A stretch of DNA of 64,000 bases, taken from positions 1-64,000 of the forward strand of contig DUED01000037.1 of NCBI GenBank assembly GCA_011176685.1. The letters run 5' to 3'. The stretch is from Anaerolineae bacterium. Its GTDB lineage: Bacteria > Chloroflexota > Anaerolineae > Anaerolineales > Anaerolineaceae. The notes under the pieces are model-generated. The model saw only the letters and a list, made by a program, of their open reading frames with translations, made no database searches and was not told where the DNA came from. Both the position numbers and the translations under genes were made by a program. Position 1 is the first letter of the stretch, and every line of letters begins with the position of its first letter. Positions 35,144 to 44,952 of this stretch are shown piece after piece.

Positions 35144-36337
35144 CTATGTTAATTTACGCACAACATAAAAATCAGAGACATTATGAAGCAGGTTGATCAT
35201 TGCCCCAAGAACTGCCGCACGATGACCGAGAGAAGATGCAACAACTGGTGGAACATACGGGATCTTCCCAGAAATGAGATTTACAATAGGACCAATGAGC
35301 AGATCGGCTGACTGGATCACACCACCACCTAGTATTATCAATTCCGGGTCAAAAAAGGTGGCAACAGCTGCAATTGCGATAGTAAGATAATCAATAACCT
35401 CTTCAATTATTTCTGTTGCCCATGCTTCGCCGCGTCGATGAGCCAGGAATACATACTCAGCAGTTATTAGGTTATTTTTAACTTTAATTTTCTTTGCCTT
35501 AAGTGTTTTCTTAGCAAGAGTAGCAATTCCAGTGCCTGCCGCAAGTAATTCCAGTGCGCCAAAGCTATGATATTCTTTCTTTAAATATTCTCTTCCAGGC
35601 AGTAAATAACCAATTTCCCCTGCCATTTGATGTGCGCCTCTGTATAAAGCTCCATCAATTACTACACCAGCTCCGATTCCTGTTCCAATATATATACATA
35701 CTAAATTGTCCACATCTTTTCCAGCGCCGAACCATATTTCGCCTAATGCAGAAAGGTTCACATCATTATCTATGATTACAGGGAGACTGAAATGTTCTTT
35801 GATCCGGCTTCCTAAAGGAAAATCACGCCATTCAAGACTTGGTGCCCACTCAACTATGCCTTTTTCGTGGAAAGTCACTCCTGGGGTTCCGATGCCGATA
35901 CCCAAAATATTTTTCCCAGTTGTTTTTGCCTGATCTAAAAGGCGGGAGATTAAATCGATTACTAAAGTGTAACTTTCTTCACCCTTCGTTCTGTGCTTTG
36001 GCACAGTTTCCTCGAAAAGAACATTTCCGCCCAAATCAGTTACGGCCCCGTAGAACTTAGTCCCTCCCAAGTCAAGACCTATGGTTATATGTCCTTCTTT
36101 ATCAAATTCAATTAATGAGCGCCTTCTTCCACCGCTCCATTCCTTTTTATTAAAATCACGAACAAATCCCTCTTCAATTAATTTACCAACTATTCGCATG
36201 ACGGTTGGTAAACTTATATGTAAAGTTTTTGCGATATGCGTACGTGATGTTGGTCCCTCCCGTCGTATAAGTTCTATTATTGCTGTACGGTTTATACCCA
36301 CCATCTCGGTTGCTGTGATTGTTTTGATTTGTTTCAT
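35144..36337 (-). CDS. ROK family transcriptional regulator
   Basis: This 397-residue protein has an N-terminal winged helix (NRTAIIELIRREGPTSRTHIAKTLHISLPTVMRIVGKLIEEG) followed by a ROK domain (ITIGLDLGGTKFYGAVTDLGG, IGIGTPGV, DNDVNLSALGEIWFGAG, YIGTGIGAGVVIDGALYRGA). The zinc-binding CxCGxxGCxE of sugar-kinase ROK proteins is absent (here GEIGYLLPGREYLKKEYHSFGALE). That favours a repressor that binds, but may not phosphorylate, its sugar. It probably controls the adjacent ABC-YhfX operon, with which it shares direction. Confidence 0.88.
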   Translation of the reverse strand: MKQIKTITATEMVGINRTAIIELIRREGPTSRTHIAKTLHISLPTVMRIVGKLIEEGFVRDFNKKEWSGGRRRSLIEFDKEGHITIGLDLGGTKFYGAVTDLGGNVLFEETVPKHRTKGEESYTLVIDLISRLLDQAKTTGKNILGIGIGTPGVTFHEKGIVEWAPSLEWRDFPLGSRIKEHFSLPVIIDNDVNLSALGEIWFGAGKDVDNLVCIYIGTGIGAGVVIDGALYRGAHQMAGEIGYLLPGREYLKKEYHSFGALELLAAGTGIATLAKKTLKAKKIKVKNNLITAEYVFLAHRRGEAWATEIIEEVIDYLTIAIAAVATFFDPELIILGGGVIQSADLLIGPIVNLISGKIPYVPPVVASSLGHRAAVLGAMINLLHNVSDFYVVRKLT

Positions 36338-37010
36338 GTTTGTCTCATGGTTTTGGAGATACTTAATAACAATTAATAATACTTATTAAGTATTAGTAAG
36401 TACTATTATATAACAGTTTTTTATTTATTTTAAATAATTAAAGAAATTTTTAAGATTCTGTTTATTAAAAGTATTTCCCTAAGTTTTACCAAAAGTTCAA
36501 AGCGAGTTTCATAAACCAAAACTGATACACTCCTGTTTATTGAATTTAATGGGATTATTCATATAATATGGATAATAAAAAAGTAAAAAAATCTTACCCC
36601 ATTTCTTTACTAAACTGCTATGCAGCTCTCGCGATTAACAGAAAAATTGGACACGCGGTATGAACCTAGTGATAATTTTTGGGGATTGATGATTATAAAA
36701 GGAAGAAAGCCAGGTACTGTTGGATAACGCGAAGCACAAAATGTCACGTCAGGAAGGATTAAACGTGGAAAGGTTTTCACTTATTTGAGACAATGCTATG
36801 CTTTACGCAAGGTAACAACAGTTATATGATTGGATGGGGTGGCTTATTAAGAATAATTATCCATTGCATTTGCATAGTCTATGTGATGTTATTTTATATG
36901 TGGTGTTCAGATAACACTCCCCTATTTTAACTGTAACTTCACCGAACCATGATTCTTGGATTTCGGTATTTATTCCTGAATATCCTTATTTAAATAAGTC
37001 GGTTTGAGGA
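36338..37010. other. Long AT-rich spacer with candidate ROK operator
   Basis: Upstream of the ROK gene lie AATACTT-N3-AAGTATT (36378-36394) and, right after it, TAGTA-AG-TACTA (36394-36405). These two adjacent inverted repeats are 40-70 nt before the ROK start and could be an autoregulatory operator. The remaining 600 bases up to cinA show no gene, repeat or RNA that I can recognise. Confidence 0.4.
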
Positions 37011-37511
37011 TCACGGTTTCAAGTATTCCATTAATCTCACAAGCGCTGCATCCGCAGATTGCGCTTTGATTTCATCCCTTTGCCCTTGGAACTGGAACTT
37101 CCAGGCGAAGTCCTCCTCTTTGGCGCTCAAGCCAATCCACGCCAGACCGACTGGCTTGTTTTGTGTTCCACCGCTTGGCCCGGCAATGCCAGACACCGCC
37201 AGCCCGATGATCATATCCACGTCAACCAGGTTCCTGAAAGCATGGCGGATGCCGCGTGCCATCTCCAGCACAGTTTCGCGACTGACCACGCCGTGTTTCG
37301 CCAGTGTCTCGGCTCTAACCCCCAGCCATTCCTGCTTAGCTTCATAAGCATATGTCACCATCCCACCCAGGAAATAATCCGAAGAGCCAGGCACGTTAGT
37401 GATGCGATGGGCGATCAGCCCACCGGTGCAGGATTCTGCCACAGCCAGTTTTAACCCCTTTTGGCGCATCAGCTCTCCAACCTTCTCTTCCAGCCCTGTT
37501 TTTATATCCAT
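37011..37511 (-). CDS. pncC: CinA C-terminal domain, nicotinamide-nucleotide amidohydrolase
   Basis: About 166 residues. The standalone CinA amidohydrolase domain has KLAVAESCTGGLIAHRITNVPGSSDYFLGGMVTYAYEAKQEWLGV, ALAVSGIAGPSGG-like (GLAVSGIAGPSGGTQNKPVGLAWIG) and the terminal QSADAALVRLM. It deamidates NMN to NaMN in pyridine-nucleotide recycling. The N-terminal COG1058 domain of full CinA is missing. I chose ATG 37511, where a TATAAT lies 6 nt upstream, over 37547. Its 3' end marks the right edge of the accessory block that starts after metG. Confidence 0.88.
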   Translation of the reverse strand: MDIKTGLEEKVGELMRQKGLKLAVAESCTGGLIAHRITNVPGSSDYFLGGMVTYAYEAKQEWLGVRAETLAKHGVVSRETVLEMARGIRHAFRNLVDVDMIIGLAVSGIAGPSGGTQNKPVGLAWIGLSAKEEDFAWKFQFQGQRDEIKAQSADAALVRLMEYLKP

Positions 37512-37517
37512 GGACTG

Positions 37518-37523
37518 ATTATA
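37518..37523 (-). promoter_or_regulatory. -10 element of a leaderless pncC promoter
   Basis: TATAAT on the minus strand lies 6 nt before the ATG at 37511, with no Shine-Dalgarno. This is the same arrangement as at miaB and sigA and supports the shorter pncC start. Confidence 0.55.
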
Positions 37524-37633
37524 CCCGTGTGAAAATGTAATATTCATGGTTGCAGGTTATTGGAACGTTTTTGCTAAAATTGCCACGCTTGACCACCTCC
37601 TTGCGCCATGTTATGATTTTTTTTGAGAAATGT

Positions 37634-38845
37634 ATGGACGAGAACATAACATCGCATGATGTTGCTCAACACGAGTTGCAGGATACCACTCCTACACCTA
37701 TCCAACCTGAAGAACACAATTTATTAAAGGCATGGGACAGTTTCTGGGAGCGTATCACACAGATCGGTCTGGAGGACTTGGCTCTGCGTGTGGGTACTGG
37801 TTTGTTATCCCTGGTGATGATCGTTATGGTCATTTGGGTAATGAGCAATTTCTTCCTCAAGGGTGAAAGAATATCCGCAGAGACTGAACAAACCCCGCTG
37901 GCGGAAGGGGCTGAGGATCTCTCCTCCCTGGAGCTACCTTCCTACGAGGGAGTAGCGCCGGTGGAGGGAATTAGCCGCCAGTTGGATATGCACACATATA
38001 AACCCACCACCTCCCGTTTTGAAATCCAGGATTACGAGGTACAGGCAGGCGATACGGTATTTGGTATCGCCGAGAAGTTCAATCTAAAGCCGGAAACGAT
38101 TTTATGGGGCAATTATGAGATCCTGTTGGATAACCCTGCTAAACTTACAACTGGACAGGTCCTTGATATTCTACCGGTGGATGGCTTGGTCTATAAGTGG
38201 AATGAAGGTGATGGGCTGAACGGCGTCTCCGACTTTTTTGGCGTGGCGGCTGAAGATATCATGGAGTGGCCCGGCAACCAGCTCAATCCCGAGACCATTG
38301 GCGATTATGCTGACCCTAACATTGAGCCTGGAACCTGGATATTTATTCCGGGCGGAACACGTGAGTTTGTCAACTGGAGCGCGCCGCGCATCAGGCGAGA
38401 CAATCCAGCGGTTGCTAGAGTTTTAGGTCCCGGACACTGCGAGCCAGTCACATCCGGACCAATTGGCACCGGGGTATTTGTGTGGCCAACTTCGGAAACG
38501 TATATCTCGGGTTGGGATTTTTCACCGGCTATTAACCACTGGGCAATTGATATTGGTGGAAAATCGGGCAACCCTATCTTTGCTGCCGATAACGGCGTAG
38601 TAGTGTATGCCGGCGAGAATCACTGGGGCTACGGTATCATGGTCGTGATTGACCATGGCAACGGCTGGCAGACTCTGTATGCACACCTTCTTAGCGAGCT
38701 GAATGTTGAATGTGGCTCTTCTGTCCATAGTCAAGGCGTTATCGGCTGGATGGGCAGCACTGGCAATTCAAGCGGTCCGCACCTGCACTTTGAAATGATG
38801 TTGAATGGGCAGAGGGTTAATCCGCATAAATACCTGCCATATTGA
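37634..38845 (+). CDS. Membrane-anchored LysM-M23 endopeptidase
   Basis: About 403 residues. One membrane helix (about 50-72) is followed by a low-complexity region and a LysM domain (DYEVQAGDTVFGIAEKFNLKPETILWGNYEIL). A second degenerate LysM-like unit follows (GDGLNGVSDFFGVAAEDIMEWPGNQ). The M23 domain has NHWAIDIGGKSGNPIFAADNGVVVYAG and the HLHFEM motif. It should cut peptidoglycan peptides outside the cell. ATG 37634 avoids a long non-family leader from 37550. It shares this architecture with the protein at 42394-43500. Confidence 0.87.
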   Translation: MDENITSHDVAQHELQDTTPTPIQPEEHNLLKAWDSFWERITQIGLEDLALRVGTGLLSLVMIVMVIWVMSNFFLKGERISAETEQTPLAEGAEDLSSLELPSYEGVAPVEGISRQLDMHTYKPTTSRFEIQDYEVQAGDTVFGIAEKFNLKPETILWGNYEILLDNPAKLTTGQVLDILPVDGLVYKWNEGDGLNGVSDFFGVAAEDIMEWPGNQLNPETIGDYADPNIEPGTWIFIPGGTREFVNWSAPRIRRDNPAVARVLGPGHCEPVTSGPIGTGVFVWPTSETYISGWDFSPAINHWAIDIGGKSGNPIFAADNGVVVYAGENHWGYGIMVVIDHGNGWQTLYAHLLSELNVECGSSVHSQGVIGWMGSTGNSSGPHLHFEMMLNGQRVNPHKYLPY

Positions 38846-38869
38846 TGATATGCTTATGATTGGTCGCGA

Positions 38870-38894
38870 AAAGGGTGATGAGCTATCACCCTTT
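38870..38894 (+). terminator. Rho-independent terminator after the LysM-M23 gene
   Basis: AAAGGGTGAT (38870-38879) and ATCACCCTTT (38885-38894) form a 10-bp stem with a 5-nt loop, running into TTTTTT. Confidence 0.85.
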
Positions 38895-38935
38895 TTTAAT
38901 TTGTATCGATATAATAAGAGCAGGAGGTTGAAAAG

Positions 38936-39781
38936 ATGGCTGCAGTTACTAATGTAAGACCTTCCCCAATCGCAGGTACCTGGTACAGCGGTGATCAGGA
39001 AATTCTGGGAAAGCAAATCGATTCTTTTATCGCGGAAGCGTCATTACCGGAAATTAAAGGAAGGGTAATTGGATTAATCACGCCGCATGCTGGCTATCGC
39101 TACTCAGGCAAGACAGCCGGCTATTCCTACAGGTCGGTACAGGGAAAAGATTATGGTCTGGTCGCGATCCTCTCGCCCTTTCACTCTTTTTTTCCAGCAC
39201 AGTTGCTTACTTCCGCACATGATGCTTACCGCACACCCTTGGGAGATGTTTGCATTGATAAGAATGCACAGGATGTTGTGGTGAAAACGCTTCGGAAAGA
39301 CGGCTTGGAAATGGAGACAATTGCTAATGATCAAGAGCACTCCTTAGAGATCCAGTTGCCCTTCCTGCAGCGAGTGCTGATCTCGGATTTTGAATTGCTG
39401 CCTATCATGCTGCGTACTCATGACTATGGGGATACCCAGAAAGTGGCAAATGCGCTGGTAAAAGCTGTTAAGGACAAAGATACTCTACTGGTAGCCAGCA
39501 CCGACCTTTCGCATTTCTACCCCAAGCAGGTTGCCGAGTCGCTGGATGCGGAAATGCTGCACTGCGTGGAGAGCTTTTCGCCTGAAAAAGTGCTTCAAGC
39601 GGAAGTAGAAGGTAAAGCATTTGCATGCGGGGCATCTGCTGTTGCGGTTGTGCTGGGAGCTGCTAAACAATTAGGTGCTGACCATATTCAAGTCCTTCAT
39701 TACTCAACTTCTGCAGATTCCACCGGAGACGAATCATCGGTCGTGGGTTATGGCGCGGTGGTGATTACCAAAGCGGAATAA
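38936..39781 (+). CDS. MEMO1-like protein (AmmeMemoRadiSam system protein B type)
   Basis: This 281-residue protein matches the MEMO family: NVRPSPIAGTWYSGDQEILGKQID, then GLITPHAGYRYSGKTAGYSYR, QEHSLEIQLPFLQRVL and LVASTDLSHFYP. The histidines of PHAGY, EHS and LSHF form the dioxygenase-like metal site. The function in bacteria is unsettled; AMMECR1 and radical-SAM partners are not adjacent here. AGGAGG precedes the ATG. It is followed by priA on the same strand. Confidence 0.88.
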   Translation: MAAVTNVRPSPIAGTWYSGDQEILGKQIDSFIAEASLPEIKGRVIGLITPHAGYRYSGKTAGYSYRSVQGKDYGLVAILSPFHSFFPAQLLTSAHDAYRTPLGDVCIDKNAQDVVVKTLRKDGLEMETIANDQEHSLEIQLPFLQRVLISDFELLPIMLRTHDYGDTQKVANALVKAVKDKDTLLVASTDLSHFYPKQVAESLDAEMLHCVESFSPEKVLQAEVEGKAFACGASAVAVVLGAAKQLGADHIQVLHYSTSADSTGDESSVVGYGAVVITKAE

Positions 39782-39815
39782 ATGCTTAATATAAACTGAC
39801 AATTTTTCCAACCTG

Positions 39816-42341
39816 ATGCCTAGCTATGCCAGAATTTCGGTCAATATACCCGAGGTTTATAAATTATTTGATTATCAAATACCCGATGGTTTGATTGGCA
39901 AAATTTCGGTTGGCAACCTGGTGATCATTCCTTTTGGGCGACAAAAAGTCCAGGGTATTGTCATTGAGGTAACATCGGAAACGCAAATAGCAGAAACAAA
40001 GCAAATACTGCAAATTATTGACCCCTTGCCGGTTGTGAACCAGAGCCAGATAGAGCTTGCGCGCTGGATCGCAGACAATACTTTCTCCCCCCTATCTGCA
40101 TGTTTACGTATCATGCTGCCGCCGGGCCTTCAGCAGATGGCAGATACATTGTATTCCTTGAAAACTAACCTCACAGAACCGCAGGAAAAACTTAGTTCAT
40201 TACAGCGGCGGATTTTGTCAACGCTTGACAAGCGCGGAGATTTGCGTGGCAGACAGTTGGATGCTGCTTTTCCACATAAGCGCTGGAAATTAGCTGTAAA
40301 TGCCTTGGGGCGTAGGGGCTGGGTCTCAACCCGGGCAGTATTACCGGAACCTAAATTAAGCAGGAAGACCATCCGCACAGCGCAAATTGCTCAGCTTCCG
40401 CAAGCCATAATTGAAAAGATGGAAATGGTGGCAAGGAGAGGAACGCAGGCATTAGAGCGCAGAAAAGCGGTTTTGCAGTTTCTGCTGGAGGAACCGCTGC
40501 CGGTGAATGTTTCCTGGGTCTATGCCACCACAGGCGCCAACGCTAATGACCTTAGAGAGCTGGAAAAGCGTGAGTTGATAAAATTGAGTGAGACGGAAAT
40601 ATGGCGTGATCCCCTGGCTCACATTGAAGTCACTCCTGCTGAAATACCTGAATTGACTCAACAGCAAAGAGACGCATGGCAGGAAATCCTAAAGGTCCTG
40701 AGTGAGGGTTCAGCCACAAATATCCAAAACCCCATTCTTCTCCATGGAGTGACTGGTTCAGGTAAAACCGAAATCTATCTACGCGCTGTAACGGAGATTC
40801 TCAAGTGGGGTAAGCAGGCAGTTGTTTTGGTGCCGGAAATATCGCTCACCCCTCAGACTGTTATGCGTTTCCTGGCACGCTTCCCAGGGCAAGTGGGGCT
40901 GGTTCATTCGCGGCTATCGCTAGGGGAGAGGTACGATACTTGGCGACGGGCACGCATGGGTAAGCTGGGAGTAGTGATAGGGCCGCGCAGCGCATTGTTC
41001 ACACCTTTACTGAACCTTGGCTTGATTGTAGTGGATGAGTTCCATGATGGTTCCTTTTATCAGGCAGAAACGCGTCCTTATTATCATGCTGTGAAAGCCG
41101 CCATTGCCTATGGGAAGATCACCGGTAGTACGGTAATCATGGGATCAGCAACACCGGATATTTCTTTGTATCATCGGGCTCAGCAGGAGAGCTGGAAGAT
41201 CATTAAGATGCCTGACCGCATTTTGGCTCACCGTGAATACCTGCGCCAGAAAGGGGAATTGCTGGTCAAACCGAGTATAAAAATCCACAAAGAGGGCAGA
41301 ACAGCAGCTTCTCTGCCTTTACCGCTGGTACAGATTGTAGATATGCGTTTTGAATTACGTCGGGGTAACCGTTCAATATTTTCCCTTGCTCTGCAGGAGG
41401 GATTGAAGCAGGTTCTTGCCAGACACCAGCAGGCGATCCTTTTTCTCAACCGCAGGGGGAGTGCCACCTATGTTTTTTGCCGTGCGTGTGGTTATACTTT
41501 AGAGTGCCCACATTGTGAAATGATGCTTACATCCCATGCAGATTCTTCCAAACTGATTTGCCACACCTGTGGATATCAGCGGAATATACCGCGTCTATGC
41601 CCTAACTGTGGCAGCGATCAAATCCGGCAGTATGGAACCGGCACGCAACGAGTGGAAAAACTTGTGCAGGAAATGTTCCCGAATGCACGTACATTGCGCT
41701 GGGATGCAGATACAGTGCGCAGGAAAGGCGCGCAAGAGGTGCTCTTATCGCACTTCATCAATCACCGTGCGGATTTATTGATTGGCACGCAGATGCTGGC
41801 AAAAGGTCTGGACTTGCCATTGGTAACACTGGTGGGTGTGGTGCTGGCGGATGTGGGACTTAATTTTCCGGATTTCCGTGCAGCAGAACGCGCTTTTCAA
41901 CTTCTGATGCAGGTTGCTGGACGTGCTGGCAGGAGCCCTCTGGGTGGCAGGGTGATCTTGCAGACTTATCAGCCACAGCATTACGCTATTCAGAGAGCAG
42001 CTCGCCACGATTTTGCGGGTTTCTACCAACAGGAGTTGGAGTTTCGACAGGCTTTGAACTACCCGCCTTACTCTCGCTTGGTGCGACTGGAATTTCGTCA
42101 TCATAATTATGCAAAGGCACAGCAGGCAGCCGAAGAACTAGCGCAGACGATTAGGAATTTATGGGAAGAAAAGGGGTTGAGAGGTTTAAATCTAATTGGA
42201 CCAGCGCCGGCTTTCTTTGCAAAAGCAAGAGGATATTACCGCTGGCAGGTAATATTAAAAGGTAAAGACCCAATTAAGTACCTAGAAAGAATACGCTTGG
42301 AAAATTGGCGCATCGAAGTTGACCCGCCTAATCTATTATAA
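39816..42341 (+). CDS. priA: Primosomal protein N' (helicase PriA)
   Basis: This 841-residue restart helicase has an N-terminal 3'-DNA-binding domain (YARISVNIPEVYKLFDYQIPDGL), Walker A in LLHGVTGSGKTEIYLRAV and a DEAH-box variant in VVDEFHDGSFYQ (usually DEEHD). The zinc domain has eight cysteines (CRACGYTLECPHC, CHTCGYQRNIPRLCPNCG). Motifs V-VI are in GTQMLAKGLDLPLV and FQLLMQVAGRAGR. It reloads the replisome at stalled forks. The third motif residue is Phe rather than Glu, which is unusual but need not abolish ATP hydrolysis. Confidence 0.94.
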   Translation: MPSYARISVNIPEVYKLFDYQIPDGLIGKISVGNLVIIPFGRQKVQGIVIEVTSETQIAETKQILQIIDPLPVVNQSQIELARWIADNTFSPLSACLRIMLPPGLQQMADTLYSLKTNLTEPQEKLSSLQRRILSTLDKRGDLRGRQLDAAFPHKRWKLAVNALGRRGWVSTRAVLPEPKLSRKTIRTAQIAQLPQAIIEKMEMVARRGTQALERRKAVLQFLLEEPLPVNVSWVYATTGANANDLRELEKRELIKLSETEIWRDPLAHIEVTPAEIPELTQQQRDAWQEILKVLSEGSATNIQNPILLHGVTGSGKTEIYLRAVTEILKWGKQAVVLVPEISLTPQTVMRFLARFPGQVGLVHSRLSLGERYDTWRRARMGKLGVVIGPRSALFTPLLNLGLIVVDEFHDGSFYQAETRPYYHAVKAAIAYGKITGSTVIMGSATPDISLYHRAQQESWKIIKMPDRILAHREYLRQKGELLVKPSIKIHKEGRTAASLPLPLVQIVDMRFELRRGNRSIFSLALQEGLKQVLARHQQAILFLNRRGSATYVFCRACGYTLECPHCEMMLTSHADSSKLICHTCGYQRNIPRLCPNCGSDQIRQYGTGTQRVEKLVQEMFPNARTLRWDADTVRRKGAQEVLLSHFINHRADLLIGTQMLAKGLDLPLVTLVGVVLADVGLNFPDFRAAERAFQLLMQVAGRAGRSPLGGRVILQTYQPQHYAIQRAARHDFAGFYQQELEFRQALNYPPYSRLVRLEFRHHNYAKAQQAAEELAQTIRNLWEEKGLRGLNLIGPAPAFFAKARGYYRWQVILKGKDPIKYLERIRLENWRIEVDPPNLL

Positions 42342-42393
42342 GTTCTGGTAATTGAAATCGAGTTTGCTTTGCTGTAAAGTCTCTACGCAGCGT

Positions 42394-43500
42394 TTATTGC
42401 AAAACGTGCCAGGGATTCACAAACCCACCGTTCAAGCGTACTTCAAAATGGAGATGGGGACCGGTGGAGTTGCCAGAGCTTCCAGCAAAGCCAATCACCG
42501 TGCCTCTATTAACCCCCTGACCACATTGCACATTTAAAGAACTTAAGTGTGCGTAAAGCGTAACATATCCGTTCATGTGGTCAATCGCGATCATGTAGCC
42601 ATAGCCGCCATCTATCCAACCGCTGTAGATCACCACCCCAGAATCGGAAGCATAGATTGAATCACCCATATATGCGGTCATATCAAGTGCCTGGTGCCCT
42701 GACCAGTAATCATTTCCTGAAATGGATCGGTGCGGCGTGGGCCAAATGAAAGAAAGGCTGCCAACTGGACCAGTAACAATTGGCACGCAAGCTCCAGGTC
42801 CATTGATTTTGACCGTGACCCCAGCTTGTCCGCTGGGAATTACAGGAACAACCCAGCTTTGCTGAAATGCCCGATAACCATCTGGAACCATGATATAGGT
42901 TCCATCCTCTATTACTGGATTGGTCATATCCAGGTTGTTGCCCGGGAAAAGTATTATATCTTCGCTATCGACATGGTATGTGCCAGCGATTTTCTCAAGT
43001 GTGTCCACCTCTGTCCATTGGTATAACACACCATCGACAGGAGGAATTCTCAGCTTGGTGCCAGCCGATATTAAATGAGGATCGTCTTTAAGGACGTCGT
43101 AATTTGACCATAGCACGGATTCGGGTTCCACATCGAAATTTTCAGCTATACCAAAGATTGAATCGCCTTTTTCTACGGTATATTCGAAAATGTTCTTGCG
43201 TGAACCAGCAGGCAGGATTGTATCCAGATTAGCGTCACGTTTTACGGATTGGAAATTACTCGCTCCAGTGAACTCTGGCAGATTGGCTGCAGATTGGCTG
43301 TTAGCGCTGGCTAGTGTGCCTGCCTGGAACAGTTTTAAAATAGAATTCCCGGAAATGTATTGATAGATAGTGAAAACCATTAATAACGTCATGAGAATTG
43401 CTGCAGCCCAGGCGATACGTGCCAGCCATTTGGATTGGGCTGGCTCAGTGGGTTCTTTGCTATCAGCAGGTGTTTTGCGATCGGGAAAACGAATTCTCAC
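42394..43500 (-). CDS. Membrane-anchored LysM-M23 endopeptidase
   Basis: This 368-residue protein has a membrane helix at about 27-50, a LysM domain (YTVEKGDSIFGIAENFDVEPESVLWSNYDVL), a second LysM-like unit (EVDTLEKIAGTYHVDSEDIILFPGN) and an M23 domain (GHQALDMTAYMGDSIYASDSGVVIYSG, GPHLHFEVRLNG). It is the same architecture as the protein at 37634-38845, with moderate sequence similarity, so the two are paralogues placed on either side of memo-priA. Its ATG overlaps the rho stop codon by 4 nt, so it is translationally coupled to rho. Confidence 0.87.
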   Translation of the reverse strand: MRIRFPDRKTPADSKEPTEPAQSKWLARIAWAAAILMTLLMVFTIYQYISGNSILKLFQAGTLASANSQSAANLPEFTGASNFQSVKRDANLDTILPAGSRKNIFEYTVEKGDSIFGIAENFDVEPESVLWSNYDVLKDDPHLISAGTKLRIPPVDGVLYQWTEVDTLEKIAGTYHVDSEDIILFPGNNLDMTNPVIEDGTYIMVPDGYRAFQQSWVVPVIPSGQAGVTVKINGPGACVPIVTGPVGSLSFIWPTPHRSISGNDYWSGHQALDMTAYMGDSIYASDSGVVIYSGWIDGGYGYMIAIDHMNGYVTLYAHLSSLNVQCGQGVNRGTVIGFAGSSGNSTGPHLHFEVRLNGGFVNPWHVLQ

Positions 43501-44774
43501 AATGCCTCTGACAGTGTTTCCAGAAATTCGAGATTATTCTTGGTCTTGCTCAACCGCTTTAGGATGGCTTCGGTGGCTACAGAGGGTTCCATACCTGCAC
43601 CATGGGGAGGTGAGCCGATCATTTGTAAATACATTCTGCGCATTAACCATATTTTTTTCAAGATTTCTGGCTTAATCAAGAGTTCTTCACGTCTTGTAGA
43701 TGAACGTTCGATATCAATTGCCGGGAAAATTCTGCGCTCCTGTAATCGGCGCGAAAGGTGCAGTTCCATATTGCCTGTGCCCTTAAATTCCTCGTAAACA
43801 ACGTCGTCTAGGCGCGAACCCGTGTCTACCAGTGATGTGGCAATTATTGTCAATGACCCACCATCTTCGATGTTGCGCGCGGCACCGTAAAACCGTTTGG
43901 GTGGGTAGAGTGCAGAGGGATCCAAACCTCCGGAAAGTGTTCGCCCGGAGGGGTTGACCACCAGGTTATAGGCGCGCGCTAGGCGGGTAAGAGAATCCAT
44001 CAGAATAGTAACATCAAGACCGATCTCTACCAATCGTTTAGCGCGGTTGAGTGTGACTTCTGCAGTACGCACATGAGCGGTGGCAGGTTCATCGAAAGTT
44101 GATGCAATCACCTCTCCTTCAACAGAGCGGTCCATATCAGTAACTTCCTCAGGCCTTTCGCCGATCAAACTGATCATTACATGTATGTCAGGATGATTGG
44201 AAGAAATTGCATTAGCGATTTCTTTAAGGATGATAGTTTTCCCGGCTTTTGGTGGTGAAACGATCAGTCCACGTTGACCCTTACCAATCGGGGTGATCAT
44301 ATTGATCAGACGATTTGAGAGTATGTTATGGTTAGTCTCCAGGTTGAAGGGCTCATCGGGGAAGATAGGGGTTAGGCTTTCGAATTTGATGCGTTTTTTT
44401 ACTTCTTCTGCGGGGATGCAATTAATACTTTCAACTTTGATTAGTCCATAATGTTTTTCGGATTCGCGTGGAGGGCGAATGTCGCCAAATATCATATCCC
44501 CAGTGCGTAATTTGGACCTGCGTAGTTGAGCCTGAGATACATAAATGTCTTGCTTGCTCATTTGGTAATTCTGACGCAAGAAACCAATTCCTTCTGGCAA
44601 GATTTCCAAAATACCACCGCCCATTTCTTTGCCTTCTTTTTCAGCTTCTAATTTTAAGATGGACAGAATCAGATATTCTTTTTTTCTTCGCTTTGCTTCT
44701 TCTACACCCATTTCATCGCCGATTTTTCGCAGTTCGGTTAGGGATTTCTTTGAAAGTTCAACTATATTCATCAT
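43497..44774 (-). CDS. rho: Transcription termination factor Rho
   Basis: This 425-residue hexameric RNA helicase has an N-terminal helix bundle (VELSKKSLTELRKIGDEMGVEEAKRRKKEYLILSIL) and an RNA-binding cold-shock-like domain (EGIGFLRQNYQMSKQDIYVSQAQLRRSKLRTGDMI). The ATPase core has GQRGLIVSPPKAGKTIILKEIA, VLIGERPEEVTDM-type (ISLIGERPEEVTDMDRSV) and VTILMDSLTRLARAYN. It lacks the acidic insertion of some actinobacterial Rho. A consensus promoter lies upstream at 44953-44981. Confidence 0.95.
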   Translation of the reverse strand: MMNIVELSKKSLTELRKIGDEMGVEEAKRRKKEYLILSILKLEAEKEGKEMGGGILEILPEGIGFLRQNYQMSKQDIYVSQAQLRRSKLRTGDMIFGDIRPPRESEKHYGLIKVESINCIPAEEVKKRIKFESLTPIFPDEPFNLETNHNILSNRLINMITPIGKGQRGLIVSPPKAGKTIILKEIANAISSNHPDIHVMISLIGERPEEVTDMDRSVEGEVIASTFDEPATAHVRTAEVTLNRAKRLVEIGLDVTILMDSLTRLARAYNLVVNPSGRTLSGGLDPSALYPPKRFYGAARNIEDGGSLTIIATSLVDTGSRLDDVVYEEFKGTGNMELHLSRRLQERRIFPAIDIERSSTRREELLIKPEILKKIWLMRRMYLQMIGSPPHGAGMEPSVATEAILKRLSKTKNNLEFLETLSEAL

Positions 44775-44952
44775 GATTTTCCTAATTAATTATGTATTGA
44801 ATTTAAATTAAGCCACCCAAATTGTAAGTTCTGAGAAGAAAATAATTAGATTTGATAAGTGCTCATGGGATCAGTTTGTCTTGTTCTCACCGCCGTAATG
44901 CAGGGAAAAGACAGTATACAAAAGTAAAAGACACCTCTTAATTTGTAGCGAG

